From NCBI GenBank assembly GCA_024036415.1, contig JAMWET010000516.1, forward strand, positions 1 to 64,000: 64,000 bases of DNA, written 5' to 3'. This DNA is from Prochilodus magdalenae. Taxonomy: Eukaryota; Chordata; Actinopteri; Characiformes; Prochilodontidae. Every line of letters starts with the position of its first letter. Positions within the stretch are counted from its first letter, which is position 1. This document shows, piece by piece, positions 24,100 to 37,710 of the stretch. The notes beneath the pieces were generated by a model, which worked only from the letters and a program-made list of their open reading frames with translations, did no database searches and was not told where the DNA came from. A program made the position numbers and the translations under genes.

Positions 24100-24500
24100 G
24101 CCTGTACAGTCGAGTCACATTATTAGGACCACCAGTTATTACTAAGAGTAAGCAGGCTAAGAGTGACTCAATAAGGTCCTGGTAGGTTGCCACAGGTATC
24201 TGGAGCCATGCTGACTGCAGAGCATCCCACCACTGCTGGAGGACAATGATTGAGATGGTTCCACGGATGGTCAACCAGGGTCAAAAACCTAGAACTCTTG
24301 GTCATGCTCTGCCAACCAATGTGGGACATTTCTAGTCGTGTAACATGTTGCATTGTCTTGCTATTTTCTTGCTGCATGTCCCACCAGTTGAGAATGCACA
24401 CCTTATATGTGCCAGCTCACAACACAACTTCCTTTATGAGCTACACTCCACTGCTGCTGAAAATAGAAAGAGGAATAATGGGACTTGACTGTGTAGAGGT
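24100..24500. mobile_element. Degenerate DNA-transposon-like sequence
   Basis: TCACATTATTAGGACCACCAG at 24116 looks like a terminal repeat of a common fish DNA transposon, followed by GGTATCTGGAGCCATGCTGAC and CCCACCACTGCTGG. Family not assigned; no frame is open. Confidence 0.3.
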
Positions 24501-24779
24501 CTCATTATGAAGGCCATGCTGTTATGTATTCTCTAACATAACAGTAGGTAAACAAACAGCCGTTACATCTATGTTCAAATACAAACTAGAGCAATACATA
24601 ACATTTCCTCCTATGTTACCGTAAAAAGTACACATAAACTGTCCTCTGTTATTAAACATGTCTTGTTTTTGCTATAACTAAACCACTAAACCATTCCAGA
24701 GGTAGGGTGTAGACTAACACAGAAGGTTCGTGCAGCAGCAGAAACAGGGATAAACAGTTGCAACTTTAACCTCCTACAT
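24501..24779. other. No feature seen
   Basis: Unassigned AT-rich sequence between transposon remnants. Confidence 0.4.
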
Positions 24780-25205
24780 ATATATATCAAACCATCTACC
24801 TGCATACTAGATCCAGTTCCTGCAAGTTTACTGAAAGAGGTTTTGCCAGAAATAACCCAGCTTCCTCTGTCTATAATGACCTCCACTCTTAACCTTGGCT
24901 ACCTTCTAACATCGCTTACACTATCAGTAATTAAACCTCTATTTAAGAAACCCCAGTCTCCATCCTTCTGAGCTATCAAATTACAGACCTGTCTCAGATC
25001 TTTATTTCGTGTTAGAAATGTTGGAGACAGCAGTGGCACAACAGTTAAGCTCATACCTGCACAGGAGTGACATACAAGAACAACATCAGTCTGGATTTAG
25101 GTCTCATCATAGCACAGAGAGAGCATGATAATCTTCTAATTTACCGTTCCACCTTAAATAGTGCAGCAGCTTTTTCTTCTAATTTAAAGTTCCACATTAA
25201 ATAGT
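24780..25205 (+). mobile_element. LINE reverse-transcriptase N-terminal fragment
   Basis: Interrupted plus-strand translation gives a KPLFKKPQSPS block, then text equivalent to the LINE motif NYRPVSNLxFLxKILEK (about 24975-25030, broken by stops), and EQHQSGFRxHHSTE-like sequence near 25080-25125. These are palm-domain motifs of L2/CR1-like reverse transcriptase. Several stops and frameshifts; dead. A duplicated block (TTAAATAGTGCAGCAGCT) at about 25155 and 25198 marks a small tandem duplication at its end. Confidence 0.65.
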
Positions 25206-25364
25206 GCAGCAGCTCTAAAAACACATATGTCAAAGAATTAGAGCAGGGCAGAATTTTAATGGTATGAACACAGATAAGACGGAGTTTGTAACTGTTATGC
25301 TCCTAACAATGGCAGTGAGAGAGAGAACTCCTGATCTCCAGACTAAAAGATTAATGGTTATCCA

Positions 25365-25575
25365 GTAGGGGTGATGGGAGGTGACTGTCTGCTATGATGT
25401 TGGGACTGTTGTAAGCCACTGTTGTGGGCTGGTAGATGTGTGGAGGGAGAAGAACCAGAATTGTACCCTGGACTCCTGGACGGGAGTGGGGAGGAACCAC
25501 TCCCAGAGTCTGCCATGATGTTGGAACTGTTGTAAGCCAGTGTGGGCTGGTGGATGTGTGTAGAACCATAAAACT
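25365..25575. repeat. Two-copy ~125-bp tandem repeat
   Basis: ATGATGTTGGGACTGTTGTAAG at 25395 and ATGATGTTGGAACTGTTGTAAG at 25514, each followed by a TGTGGGCTGGT(A/G)GATGTGTG block. Confidence 0.7.
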
Positions 25576-25669
25576 GAAACAGTTTACTTGGGTTAAAGTA
25601 TGAAACCAGGATTAGAGCAGCGAGGCTAGACAGGTTTTATGTCCTGACAGTACACAGAAATAGGGTGTT

Positions 25670-26170
25670 AATGCAGGCGTGTTTCCCACTGGCATTTCTG
25701 ACCATCATCTGACTGTTGTAGATTTATGATACCTTATATGTGGGTAGAGGGTCCTTACTGGGGTTTTAACATCAAGTTACTTCAGGACAATGTTTATCAT
25801 GGACATTTTAGGACCTTTTGGGAAGAGTGGACATTTAGAAATGGGAAATTTAGGAGTTTGGTGGGAGGAGGGTGAAACACAGGTTAGGATTTTCTGTCAG
25901 CAGTGCAAAGCCCACACAGTTGATATTATGAGTGACAGTCCATGGATTCCTACATGGACTTGTATGGTGCCGCTGACTGCGACCCTGCATATAGAGAGGA
26001 GCTACTGTGTGACCTGCCCAAGATTACAGTTGACTTGTTGGAGGCAGATCTCCAGCTACAAGAACTGACCATTGCTGAACAGCAGCCAACCTCTGGATGT
26101 GCACCTGGCATGACCACAAACACTCACTTGGAGCCCACATCGATACCACTATTAGCAGCGACAGCATGTT
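25670..26170 (+). mobile_element. Tx1-clade LINE ORF2 fragment (copy 1)
   Basis: The plus strand in shifting frames shows the end of an apurinic endonuclease domain (PLAF/ISDHH-like, near 25685), then GFNIKLLQD and HFRTFWEEW (25760-25830), then WWEEGETQVRIFCQQ (about 25862-25905), and after a deletion YMDLYGAADCDPAYREELL (about 25948-26005) with DLPKITVDLLEADLQLQEL. These are the linker motifs between endonuclease and RT of Tx1/L1-group LINEs. The 110-codon open frame at 25942-26274 is the last of these pieces, not a host gene. Confidence 0.7.
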
Positions 26171-26499
26171 GTGTAGCTGTGATGAAACCCCTGTTTATTT
26201 TAAGAGAACATTATTGTTTTACTGAACGTCATACTCGCTCAAGCCTGTGTGACTGTCTAGAAAGAACAAAATGAAGAGGGATGGCACTCTGGAGGCTGGG
26301 ACATGCTGAAAACTCTCACAAAGATCAGACTTGGAATTCTATTTGTTTTATTGAAAGTGTTGTGCCAGTTGTCCTGACCACTGTGCTGTTGTTGTTCACC
26401 TAGCCATTTAGCCAGTTGCAAGAAGAGCAGCCTACTGAAAATTGAATGTGAGCCTACACCAGAGCCTTTAGGCTTTTTGGACTAGATGGTCTGACAGAA

Positions 26500-26850
26500 A
26501 GCTGATTTTAACTCCTTCAAGCAATGGTGGGATGTTGGGAAGGTTCAGACCAAGCTGCTTTGTCAACAGTACACCTCATGTAACACCTCAGAAGGTCAAG
26601 ACTGTGAGGGTAGAGTTGGAGTTGCATTGTGACATGGATACTTTCCTCTTGGACAGAGCAAAAAGGATAATAGTAAGCGCCAGATTCTAGATGTTCAGAG
26701 AAATGGGTGCTCCAAGCTCTTTTTTCTTCAACCTTGAAAAGATTGATGGTGAACGCAAACCTATACACGCTCTGTACGTGTCAGGTCATTTATCCTTTAG
26801 CACAAAATACGAGGAAGGGCAGTTGAATTTTACCCTGACTTGTATAAAGA
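26500..26850 (+). mobile_element. Tx1-clade LINE ORF2 fragment (copy 2)
   Basis: The plus strand reads QWWDVGKVQTKLLCQQYTSC near 26520-26580 and, after frameshifts, MGAPSSFFFNLEKIDGERK (about 26703-26760) and HALYVSG. These segments normally lie between the WWEVGK and LY...CDP motifs, so this fragment carries exactly the part missing from copy 1. Dead. Confidence 0.7.
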
Positions 26851-26869
26851 TAAGAAAGGCTTTATTATT

Positions 26870-27999
26870 CCACATGTGAAAATTTGTGTTTGTAACTTAT
26901 ACAGCTGAGTTATGTGGTATAAATCAAAATATAGAAAGAGTAGAATGAAGTTAATCTGAAACCTTGTACAGTTTGTACATGCTAAGGTTAATAAGTATAC
27001 CCACTTTGTATTTGGGTTACATCCACTTATTAATCTTTTACAATCCTACTGCGTTGGATTGGTTACATTGGAACAAAGCATAAAGCATTTGGTAAAACAG
27101 AGGATACTGCAAAATTGCAATTCATGATTTAAAGCATAATTCATGGTGATCGTCTTTTGAATGCTGACTCGGTCAACACAATTTTAAAAACTATAACTAC
27201 ACATGTGAGGTTCTAAACGTCTTATTAAAAGGTGAAGCATAAAGAAAGTTAGTACTAATGATGATTAAATAAACTAGATCACAGCTTAACAATTCTATAA
27301 AGAGAGAGACAGAAGAGGAACATATTCAAATGGTAGTTCTAAAATGGATCCTGACTGGGTGTGAATTATAAATTGACACTTCAACCAACATTAACAGCAT
27401 TTAACAGAACGATTCGAACAAAGGGTGTTTTGGGAAATGTAGATTTAGGAGATTCCTTAAGAGTTCTTAAGAGTCTGTTTCTAGGAGCTTCTTAGAAGTT
27501 TGAAAGTTGTAAGTATGCAGATGGATCGATACAGAGAGGCGGTCTTAATGATCTGTTTTCTTTATCAATAGCCTGTTCTTGGAGTTTACGACTTGATGAC
27601 CATCTCTTGAGAGCCATTGTTTCTTAAGTCATGAATTGTGTTGTATCTCGTGACACCTCAGCAGACAGGATGATGGCCCCATGGTGTGCTGGAGCCTCCG
27701 GGGTGACTGAGGGTACATGAACATTTCAGGTGGGGGTTAGCCCCAGTCTTTAATAGAGTTATTAATTGTTCAAGCAAGATTGTGTCTACATGTTCTTGCT
27801 CCAGTGGTTTGAGGGTCAAACCTCCTGACCTTTAGGGGAGTGGACCAATCCCAAGTGAGAAAAACCAGATGCTATCGGATCCTCTTCTAATGGATCTTCA
27901 TCATGTTGATATTTAGTTTTTATCAACCAAAATGGCCAGATCACTACAGGCTTTTTTGATTAATTTTTAAAAATGCCCATGATTTAAATAACCCTAACA
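26870..27999. other. Unassigned DNA
   Basis: No tandem repeat, transposon terminus or motif-bearing open frame recognised in this kilobase. Confidence 0.45.
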
Positions 28000-28499
28000 T
28001 ATCTGAGGGATCTGGAGTACTCTTCCTAGAAGTAGAACATGTGATGGAGAGATATGTGCAGGCATAAAACATTTAGAATTTTGAATATTAAAGTAACACA
28101 TTTTGACAAAGTGCATGTGCAGCTTCAGGATCTGGTGCGCACTGACTTCTCTGATGAACCATCGGATTGGCCAGTTTTCTGTGGTTCTGTGTATTTCTGA
28201 ACCTCCGTATTGTACACAGTCAAGAGTGTGTATAAGGCTTGAAGAGGGTGGTGGCTGAGACACAAAAAACTGCCAGGCTGCTCCTGCTGATGCTTTGGGA
28301 TATGGAAAAATTGAAAGAAGACAGGCGCTGAAGTAGAGTTCAGAGTTCTTGTGTTGTCGTGAGCAACATGAGCTTCCAAGCTCTCTGAAATAAAAAACAA
28401 AAAATTACTTTTTACTCTTGTACTTGAATACACAAACACATTTCAATTATAGAAAAAGAGTGACAACTATAATTAGACGTGTAGTTCAAAAAAGTTACA

Positions 28500-29480
28500 T
28501 CGCAGAACTGACTAAGGACTTTGTGGAATGGTGTCAGAGGATCTGCCTGCAGATCAACACAGAAAAACCGAAGGAACTGGTGGTGGACTTCCGCAGAGCC
28601 AAACACTCTCCTCTGGTACACGTCAAAATTTAGGGAACGAACATTGAGATAGTGAGGTCTTACAAGTACCTGGGTGTTCACCTCAACAACAAGCTGGACT
28701 GGACTGACAACACTGCTGCACTCTACAGGAAAGGTCAGAGCAGAATAATCTCCGGAGGAGACTATGGTCCTTTGGAGTGCAGGGGGCGCTCCTGAGGAGA
28801 CTCAGGTCCTTTGGAGTGCAGGGGGCTCTTCGGAGAAGGCTTGGGTCCTTTGGAGTGCAGGGGGCAGCAGCATCTCCACTGCTGACAGGAAGAGACGGAA
28901 CAGAATCATCAAGAAATCCAGCTCTGTCCTGGGGTGTCCTCTTGACCCAGTGGAGGTGGTGGGAGACAGGAGAATGAGGACTAAGTTCAAAAACATGCTG
29001 AAGAACCTGTCCCACCCCATGTACCACTCTCTGAAAGCATTGGGCAGCTCCTTCAGTGCCTGGCTGCTGCACCCGTGGTGTGTGAAGGAGAGATACCGCA
29101 AATCCTTCTTTCCGGCCGCTGTCAGACTGTATAACAGTCTGAGCTCCCCTCAGTAGATTATTACTACACTAGTCTTCTTCTACTATGTGCAATAAAATTC
29201 AGTAGTCTATTTCTATTCTACTATGTGCAATAAACTGCTTACGTTATTTGTTGCTGCTCTACTGCTCTACTATATGCAATACCTAAATTCACCATGCATA
29301 GGTTAAACTGTTTACTATCACTATGTGCAATGTTTCCTCTGAACTTAGTCTTCTGGATTAAAATGTTTAGTATTTTTATTATTTATTTTCTGTACTTTTT
29401 GTATATATAGATCTTATTATTTGTATATTTCCTGACACTTCTACTTCTGTTCTTTCCTCTGTGCTGCTATAACATAATAA
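28500..29480 (+). mobile_element. Degenerate LINE 3' region (L2/Rex1-like), private to left arm
   Basis: The plus strand gives VEWCQRICLQINTEKPKELV, then SYKYLGVHLNNKLDW, then three tandem 39-bp repeats encoding RSFGVQGALLRRL, then SSVLGCPLDPVEVVGDRRM, LGSSFSAWLLHP and CVKERYRKSFFPAAVRLYN at about 29080-29140. The usual segment between the finger-palm and the GCP motifs is deleted. A 3'UTR with repeated ACTATGTGCAATAAA words follows. The right arm has no counterpart here, so insertion postdates the duplication or was lost there. Confidence 0.85.
28748..28868 (+). repeat. Three 39-bp tandem repeats inside the LINE
   Basis: GGTCCTTTGGAGTGCAGGG occurs at about 28767, 28806 and 28845, each followed by a GGC(G/T)CTCC(T/G)-like linker. 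A single copy exists in the related LINE at 59016-59837. Confidence 0.85.
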
Positions 29481-30286
29481 AATTATATAAAAATGAAAAA
29501 TTCATTAAATACAACTGTTAACTTGATTTAGACGTGTCTGTAGAAATCTCATTAGAATCACATGACAAACAATCTCCAAATGTGGTTGGACTTTACATGT
29601 TTTTATTTTAATGGATAAAACATTTAGAAAGTTGAATCATAACAAAATTGGTAAAGAGTAATTTAGATATACAGTTTATAGAAACAGAAACACAGCATGC
29701 AAAGTTCATACATAATGTCTTTGCTGGTGATGCTTTGTGTTCTTAATAAGTTTCTGTGTGTATGCATTTAAAAAAAATCCAACAGAGTTTATGGCACAAG
29801 TCATACATTTCTCAAGACTGTCCTATGACTCTTTTTAGGCAGTTCTTGTATTCTTGGTGGAGATATGATACACCCTGGGGTCCGTTTTGACCCAAGCTTG
29901 GCAGGATGGTCATTTTTCTCAATGTAGGTGTCTTGGAAAACTTGGATAAAATTGCTGTTGAGTTTTGTATACGGAGGAAGCACATGCTAGCTCTGTGGTT
30001 GGTAACTGAGGGGCCAGAGTGCAGCACAGGTTGGAGATTTTCCTGCATTAAAACACAAAGAACACCTGGTAGTAGCTGATGAGTTAAACTGGGTGTATTA
30101 GAGTAGAAAGATCCTCTAAATTGTTTTGTAATCCGTCCCTGCAGGAGTTCCACACCTCTGTTCAAGCTTTTAAAACGACTACAGTCAACTATCAACACAA
30201 AAATATACATACATGAAATAAACAGATAGAGAATGCTTTTAAATTTTCTTGTCATTTTAACAAAGACTGAAGATAAACCTTGAAGT

Positions 30287-31877
<1,591 letters not shown>

Positions 31878-31885
31878 TTACTCTG

Positions 31886-33007
31886 GAGGGAAAAAAAGAG
31901 AAAAAACATAAATGCTAAAATTTACTGAAAAACACATCAGTTCTTTTGCTGCTGAATCCATAACTTATTCCCCAACAATTAAAAAAAGATAAGAATGCAT
32001 GCAGAAACCCTTAAATTAATTCACTTTCCAGATAGCATCACTGTAATTACATTAGTTTTTGTGTTTATTTAGCCTAATTTCATTCTGAAAAAACAAAAAA
32101 GTCAAAACATTAATTATGAGTTGAAAAACATCCTACTGGCTGGTTCATTGTTGATGTTGGCACACCAGTGATACAGATGTCAGATCTCTGACATAACAGA
32201 AACTATTGTACTACATGTGTAATTCATCCCACTGATGGAGACATGTCAGCACTAACACACAATGACTCTTCACTCTAGAGCCAAAACATCCTCCCCCACA
32301 CAGAAAATGTCCTGATAGAGCTGCACGTATTGGATAACAGACATGACGGTGTTCTATCATATTAGCTGCAGGAGACATCACAACTACAAGAGAAAACTAC
32401 CCTGTCCTCTATCTCCACAGGTTACTAAATTGTTCTCAATTATAGATCTGTAACAAACAAGTCTCATTTAGTTAGTGGCTTTAATACTGCCTGTGGGCTT
32501 AATTTAATGCTTTAAACAAAACATCGCTAAATATATACAGTGCTGAGGAGCTTTCTGATCTTTAACCATAGAAAAGTCTTGTGTGCCAAACATAAAGAAG
32601 GTGGTACATGTGCAGTATCTGATTTTTGTTTACAATGCATGTAGTTATTATCATTTAGTAATTTCACATTATTTGATTATGTGCAATTCTGAAAGGAAGA
32701 CCAAGAACGCTACTAAAAAATATTCACATACACACACAGCAAAGTACAAATAAATCAGAGGGGTTCTTAAATGTGTCTGGATAGATTTAACTAGATCTAC
32801 TAGTGTACAGTAGTCAGAAACAACTCTAACCTGAAATCACAGAGCTAAGTACTAACATTAGCCTCCTCAGCTCAGCTCAGTCTGGATGAAGGCTGCTTCT
32901 GTTAGCGCACACATTCCACATATTTTACTGCTTACTTTTAGAGAGAGAACATTTCTCCTCCTGTTTCAGTAAGAACAGAGTAAACAGAGTGATAAACAGG
33001 TCTTTAC
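31886..33007 (-). other. ZNF1 intron
   Basis: Lies between donor (GTAAAG, reverse of 33002-33007) and acceptor near 31885. It matches the ZNF4 intron in inverted order; no separate gene seen. Confidence 0.6.
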
Positions 33008-33190
33008 CTCCAGCAGATCATCTCCTTTCTCTCTCATACCGCAGTGGTCTACTCATCTTCTCTTCTTCAACTACTTCTTCTTCTCTGTTTCATTGTCTTT
33101 GGAGGACCATGGTGTCTCTGGGGGCGTTATTTGTGGAATACCACCCACACTCAAACAAACCCTGCCTCCTGCACTATGATTGGCTGTTTA
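33008..33190 (-). promoter_or_regulatory. ZNF1 promoter and non-coding first exon
   Basis: On the minus strand: CCAAT box (ATTGG at 33179-33183 on plus), a degenerate GC-rich box (GGAGGCAGGGTT), the conserved block CCAAAGACAATGAAACAGAGA, then TGATCTGCTGGAG followed by GTAAAG as the donor. All four full units share this arrangement. The plus-strand frames here are antisense. Confidence 0.6.
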
Positions 33191-33289
33191 GACCCATCAG
33201 AGGATGTAGAGCAGTTAGAATCCAGCACTTAGACCCAAAATGTCTGGAGTAAAATGTGTCTTTAGGTTTAAACTCCCCATCAGTTCAGA

Positions 33290-34570
33290 TTCAGATTCAG
33301 ATTCACACTGAGTCACTAATACCCATTAATCCACTGCAGCAGTTATGAATTTACACACAGCCTTGTGGGAGGGAGGATTTAATAACAGAGCTAACAGGTC
33401 AGTTTTTTTACCATTTAAACTCACTTTTAGTTTGTGTTTTTATATTCAGGAACATCGTTTATCGATCAGAGCAGTGATTCAGAGTAGACAGAGACAAGGA
33501 GACACTTCTCCAACCTGCTAATGACTCAACCATTGGTGATGACATTAGTGAGGGGGGAGAGGTGAGAGAGATGGCTGTGGGGTGGGGCTGGGAAACAAAG
33601 GTTCAAGATTCATTTAAATTTACAATAGAACTCATTCAGGTTGTTGGTGACCTGGTGGTTGGCGAGCTGGTTGAGTAGCCTTGGAGTCTTTCCCACCTTT
33701 CTTGCTTTCTAGCTTGTTATCAAGGTAATAAAGGCCTCTCCAGACAGTGATTGTGCTGGTAAGGGTGTAAGTGGGTCAGTGTGTGTTTTAGGTGAGATTG
33801 TCTAGATGTACAGAGTGCCAGACACCAGTCCAGATACAATCTGCTCTTTAGCAGGGGAGAAGGGGTGAGGTAGTACAGTTTGCTGATGAGTCTGCCTGAC
33901 AGAATATCTGTTAATATAGCAGTTCAATCTCCAGGACTTACTATTGCATCCAAATCCACACTAAGTACTTCGTCCATACCGATATACCAGTATCCCATCC
34001 GCTCCAATGAACCTCCCAGTAACAGCGTCCAGTGAAGAGTTTTCACACTCAAAACCTGAGCACTAATTATCAAAACTGTCAGGATGATCTGGATATGAAT
34101 GTTTTTATCTTTACCTTCCTGTTCCTCTCAGACATTGACATGTATCTTTTCAAGGTGTTTTGGTCCAGAGTGAGATCAACAGCATTTGGATACACACATA
34201 AACACACACACAGATTGAAGGATACACAAACAGACTAAACAGTGTGTGTGGGTCAGATTTAGAGCATAACAATGTAAATCACTACATTTTAAGATCAGGG
34301 TGAGGTTAGGGCTAGGCTAGTATTAGTTAATCTCCATAAAATGAATGGAAATCTATCTAATGACCCCACTACTGACAGAAACAGACAATCCTGCTTTTAT
34401 CCTGGTCTTCCCTCCATTATCTACTCTGAACAATAAACAGTAGCACTTTACTTAAGGGTAGCATTCTCACTTCCCTTTTATGTATGTTCATATAAACCTA
34501 CATAAACATCTATTAAAACTATACACCATCATAAAAGACAAAAACGTCATAGTAATGCCACTTTACCACC
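33290..34570. repeat. Duplicated upstream block, ZNF1 unit
   Basis: Matches 50700-52340 inverted and 61300-61780 directly. Contains a GATTCAGATTCAGATTC triplet repeat (33286-33302) and a (CA)n stretch near 34190-34215. Relative to those two copies it lacks about 290 bp after about 33350. No coding. Confidence 0.75.
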
Positions 34571-35034
34571 ATTGTAAAGCGTATTGAACATAGCCTCAAC
34601 CAATGTGCACACAGTGAAGCGCATGATAGGACAGCATTTTAGGATGTAGAGATAGGGATTTAGCATGTGCAGATGGGAAGGGGATGCTGCAGAAGGATGT
34701 CCATGTGGATGTGATACAGCAAAGCTCAAGTGGCAATATACAGTAATCACCAAGACTGGTACATCAACACTGTTATCCAACAAGACAAAACAAAAGCACA
34801 ATAACAATTACAGCTTAAAAAGCTCACTCTGATTCTGCAATCAATGACGGAAGCAGCCAAAAGTGTGTGGGGCAGCCCTTTAACTTATTACAGCATGTCC
34901 ATTCTACAAACATGTTTATGTTTACATTTATGTTAGATGTTGATGCTGTATATATTGTACATATGTTATACATGTAATACATATACATGACTGGTATGAT
35001 GATGACAAGAGCATTTCCAGTTTTACACCAAGAC

Positions 35035-35165
35035 CTTTCCAGTTCAGCAGAGAGCACATGCACTTCTGAATCCTGCAGGTCATTGTTACTGAAGTCCAGC
35101 TCATTCAGGGAGAGATTTATTGATTGTAGGACTGAACCCAAATTTAAGCAAGCTTTCTCCCCACA
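35035..35165 (-). pseudogene. NLR-type LRR exon relic, ZNF1 unit
   Basis: The reverse strand reads SINLSLNELDFSNNDLQDSE and continues VHVLSAELERSW, one and a half LRRs of the fish NLRC3-like type. It runs into non-LRR sequence at both ends; no NACHT or FISNA domain is in the window. Inverted partner at 50160-50330. Confidence 0.75.
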
Positions 35166-35570
35166 AGGTTTACAAAGACATAATCTGTATGGGGTTGTAT
35201 ATCATTTAGATTAAACAATAAGTTACAGATTTAGTAGAGCATTAAATGACTAATAAGTTAAATGACTAATTTATTAATTAAATATAACTGTTGTACTCTC
35301 TCTGCTGTACTGAGGAGGCTTCATGAACAAAAAAATTGATGAGAAGGCACCCTAATCTGTTAACAAAATACACAAAATTATTATTTAGGATTCGTTTGTT
35401 TAAGGACCCTAAATCTGCTGCACCACTTGGTGTCATCATACTAGTCATGTATATATAGACAATTAATTAAAAAAATAATTGAAAGCATGTAATCAAAACA
35501 CAGTGATATACTTTTATGTTTATTTCATTTATTGAGTGTGCTGCTGTTGTAATTCCTCATCTTTTGTAGA

Positions 35571-35690
35571 CTTGGCTCTCTGCAAACTTAGGGAAACAGT
35601 TTGTAAAATTCTGGGCTCTATCAGCTCCAAAATCAGCACACTCCTCACTGAAATATCTAAATATCTGGACCTCAGTCAGTATTAGCTGAT
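35571..35690 (+). pseudogene. Second NLR-type LRR exon relic, left arm
   Basis: After a splice-acceptor-like CATCTTTTGTAG the plus strand reads LALCKLRETVCKILGSISSK and ISKYLDLSQY then a stop. This is the CxLxxxxCxxLxxxL...LDLS pattern of NLR LRR exons, degenerate and cut by a stop. Partner on the minus strand at 49640-49765. Confidence 0.6.
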
Positions 35691-35929
35691 TGAGGTGTGT
35701 GGGTATGTTTGTGAACCCACACATGAAGCACTGGTACTATGAGGTTATTACCAACAATCTGCAGCAGGTACTATGAGGTTATTACCAACAATCTGCAGCA
35801 GGGGACACTATCACACAACAACCATCTGCTCCAGGTCTGTTTCACTAAATGGTTGAAAAAGTTAGGGTGCCAGTCAATACCATAGATGTGTCTGGTGCAT
35901 TGTACATCCTTTACATACCTACATCTACC

Positions 35930-36440
35930 CCATCCTACATGCTTCATCAACATCCACATCCCGTTCCCATCAGCACATGCTATATTACTATTCCATCCCC
36001 ATCCCAACATCCTTTAACACTGTCCTAACCCCATCCTCCAGTGTTTAAACTTTTCCTATCCCATTCCCACTGTTTTGCCATGTGATGTAACACCATTGCT
36101 TCCTCATGTGTTTCATTACTGTTCCAAACTTGTGCTCAACACCATCCCCAAACGTTTCAACAACATCCCAATATAATTCAAAACTACTGCTTTCTCATCA
36201 TCAGGTGCTTCAACACCATTCCATCCACACATGCTTCAACAGTATCCCATCCCCCATCCTCACATGCTAAAACACTTCACACCCCAATTCCTATGTTCAT
36301 TAACATCTATAAGCATCAATATCAACTCCTCATTTCCACATGCCTCTAAATCAAACCGTGGACACTCACAGATACTTCATGTCCCCACCTCAGCCCCCAT
36401 ATGGTAACACCATATCCTCCCTTATTATCATATGCATCAC
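35930..36440. repeat. Degenerate ~30-bp minisatellite
   Basis: About fifteen irregular units around CATCCCCACATGCTTCAACACC. Inverted partner at 48960-49440. Confidence 0.6.
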
Positions 36441-37700
36441 CATGTAATTAACAGCTTTTCAACACACTGATCCCAGCAATGTTCAGTACACCTTTACAGT
36501 GGTGGCACTTCTGTGACTTTTTGTCTTCTATGATGGTGGTTGCTGACTGGAGCTGCTTTCTGATTCAGAGGCTGAACTGTGCATGTTGTTCCTCTTAATC
36601 TCCTTACAATTTTCTGGAAATATGTTCACCACTAAATGTTCTATCCATATATATTCAAAATGTAAATTATTCAAGGGTTTCGGAATGTGGTTTCTATTTT
36701 AAGGATAAAACATGCAAAGATTTGTAATACCTTTATCTCGCCTTTGGGCTTGTCAACCCTTGAGAGTTAATTGTTTGTGTTAATCTACATAGCTTTAGAG
36801 TCTTTTGGCATGAGTCATAAATCAACTAGACAGTTTTTTTAAAAACGTTGTGGATGTAGTCTTAATAAATGTCCAGATAGGTTTATGTTAGTTATGGAGA
36901 AGTGAGAACGCCACCCTTTAGTAAAGTGCTACAGTTTGTTCAAAGTGGATCATGGAGGGAAGACCAGGATGAAACCAGGTCTGAGGAAATGTAAGACACA
37001 CACACAATTGTCTGTTTCTGTTTCATTGTTATGCCCTAAACCTGAACCACACACACTGCATAATCTGTTTGTGTATCCTCCAATCTGTGTATATGTGTGT
37101 ATACAGATGTTGTTGATCTCTTTCTGGATCTGTGTGATTTAAAAGAAAAAAAAATGAATTACGTTCTTCACAAAGCTGGATCTCAAGGTCTCCTTAGCTG
37201 TGGCCATCTGAAGACCTGAATAACGTTTGATATCAGTCTACAGCCAGGGCTGACTCCTGTGCCAAAGTTATGTGTATGTTTTGAATATGAACAGGCACAA
37301 CATCTTGTAATGGGAGCTTTGTGGGAGCCAGGCAAATAAGCAATAAATATTCACAAAGTGTGAAAAGTTTCTAACAACCCAACTTCAGTCTTCAGCTTTA
37401 AATGACTTGATCACAAGCTAGAAAGCTTGAAAGGTGAGAAAGACCCCCAAACACCTCAACAAGCTGACTAACCACCACATCACCAACTACCTGAATAAGT
37501 TCTACTGGAGATTCTACTAAGGTAGAACAAAGGACTATCTGGAGTCTTAGTCTAGGTGTGTGATTTAGGTGTAAGTTACTGAAAGCAGTAGAGAGTTAAA
37601 GTGTCCCGCTGTGCTGAACTGGGATAAACTCTCCTGTTAGATCTTCTGGTTCTAACCGCTGCAGATCCTCCGATGGGGTTAATCCAGTAATAAGAACCGC
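36441..37700. repeat. Duplicated upstream block, ZNF2 unit
   Basis: Matches 47700-48910 inverted. Its first part (GTTCAGTACACCTTTACAGTGG) also matches 50701 onward directly and 34560-34590 inverted, so ZNF1 and ZNF2 upstream regions are themselves inverted duplicates. Non-coding. Confidence 0.7.
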
Positions 37701-37710
37701 TTCTCGGACA

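Noticed and set aside
25942..26274. 110-codon ORF as a novel host gene
   Set aside because: Its DLYGAADCDPAYREELL segment is a Tx1-clade LINE ORF2 linker motif.
32989..33252. ORF beginning MINRSLPPAD at each promoter (also 37716-37928 and 47468-47680)
   Set aside because: Antisense to the conserved non-coding first exon; similarity between copies follows from DNA duplication.
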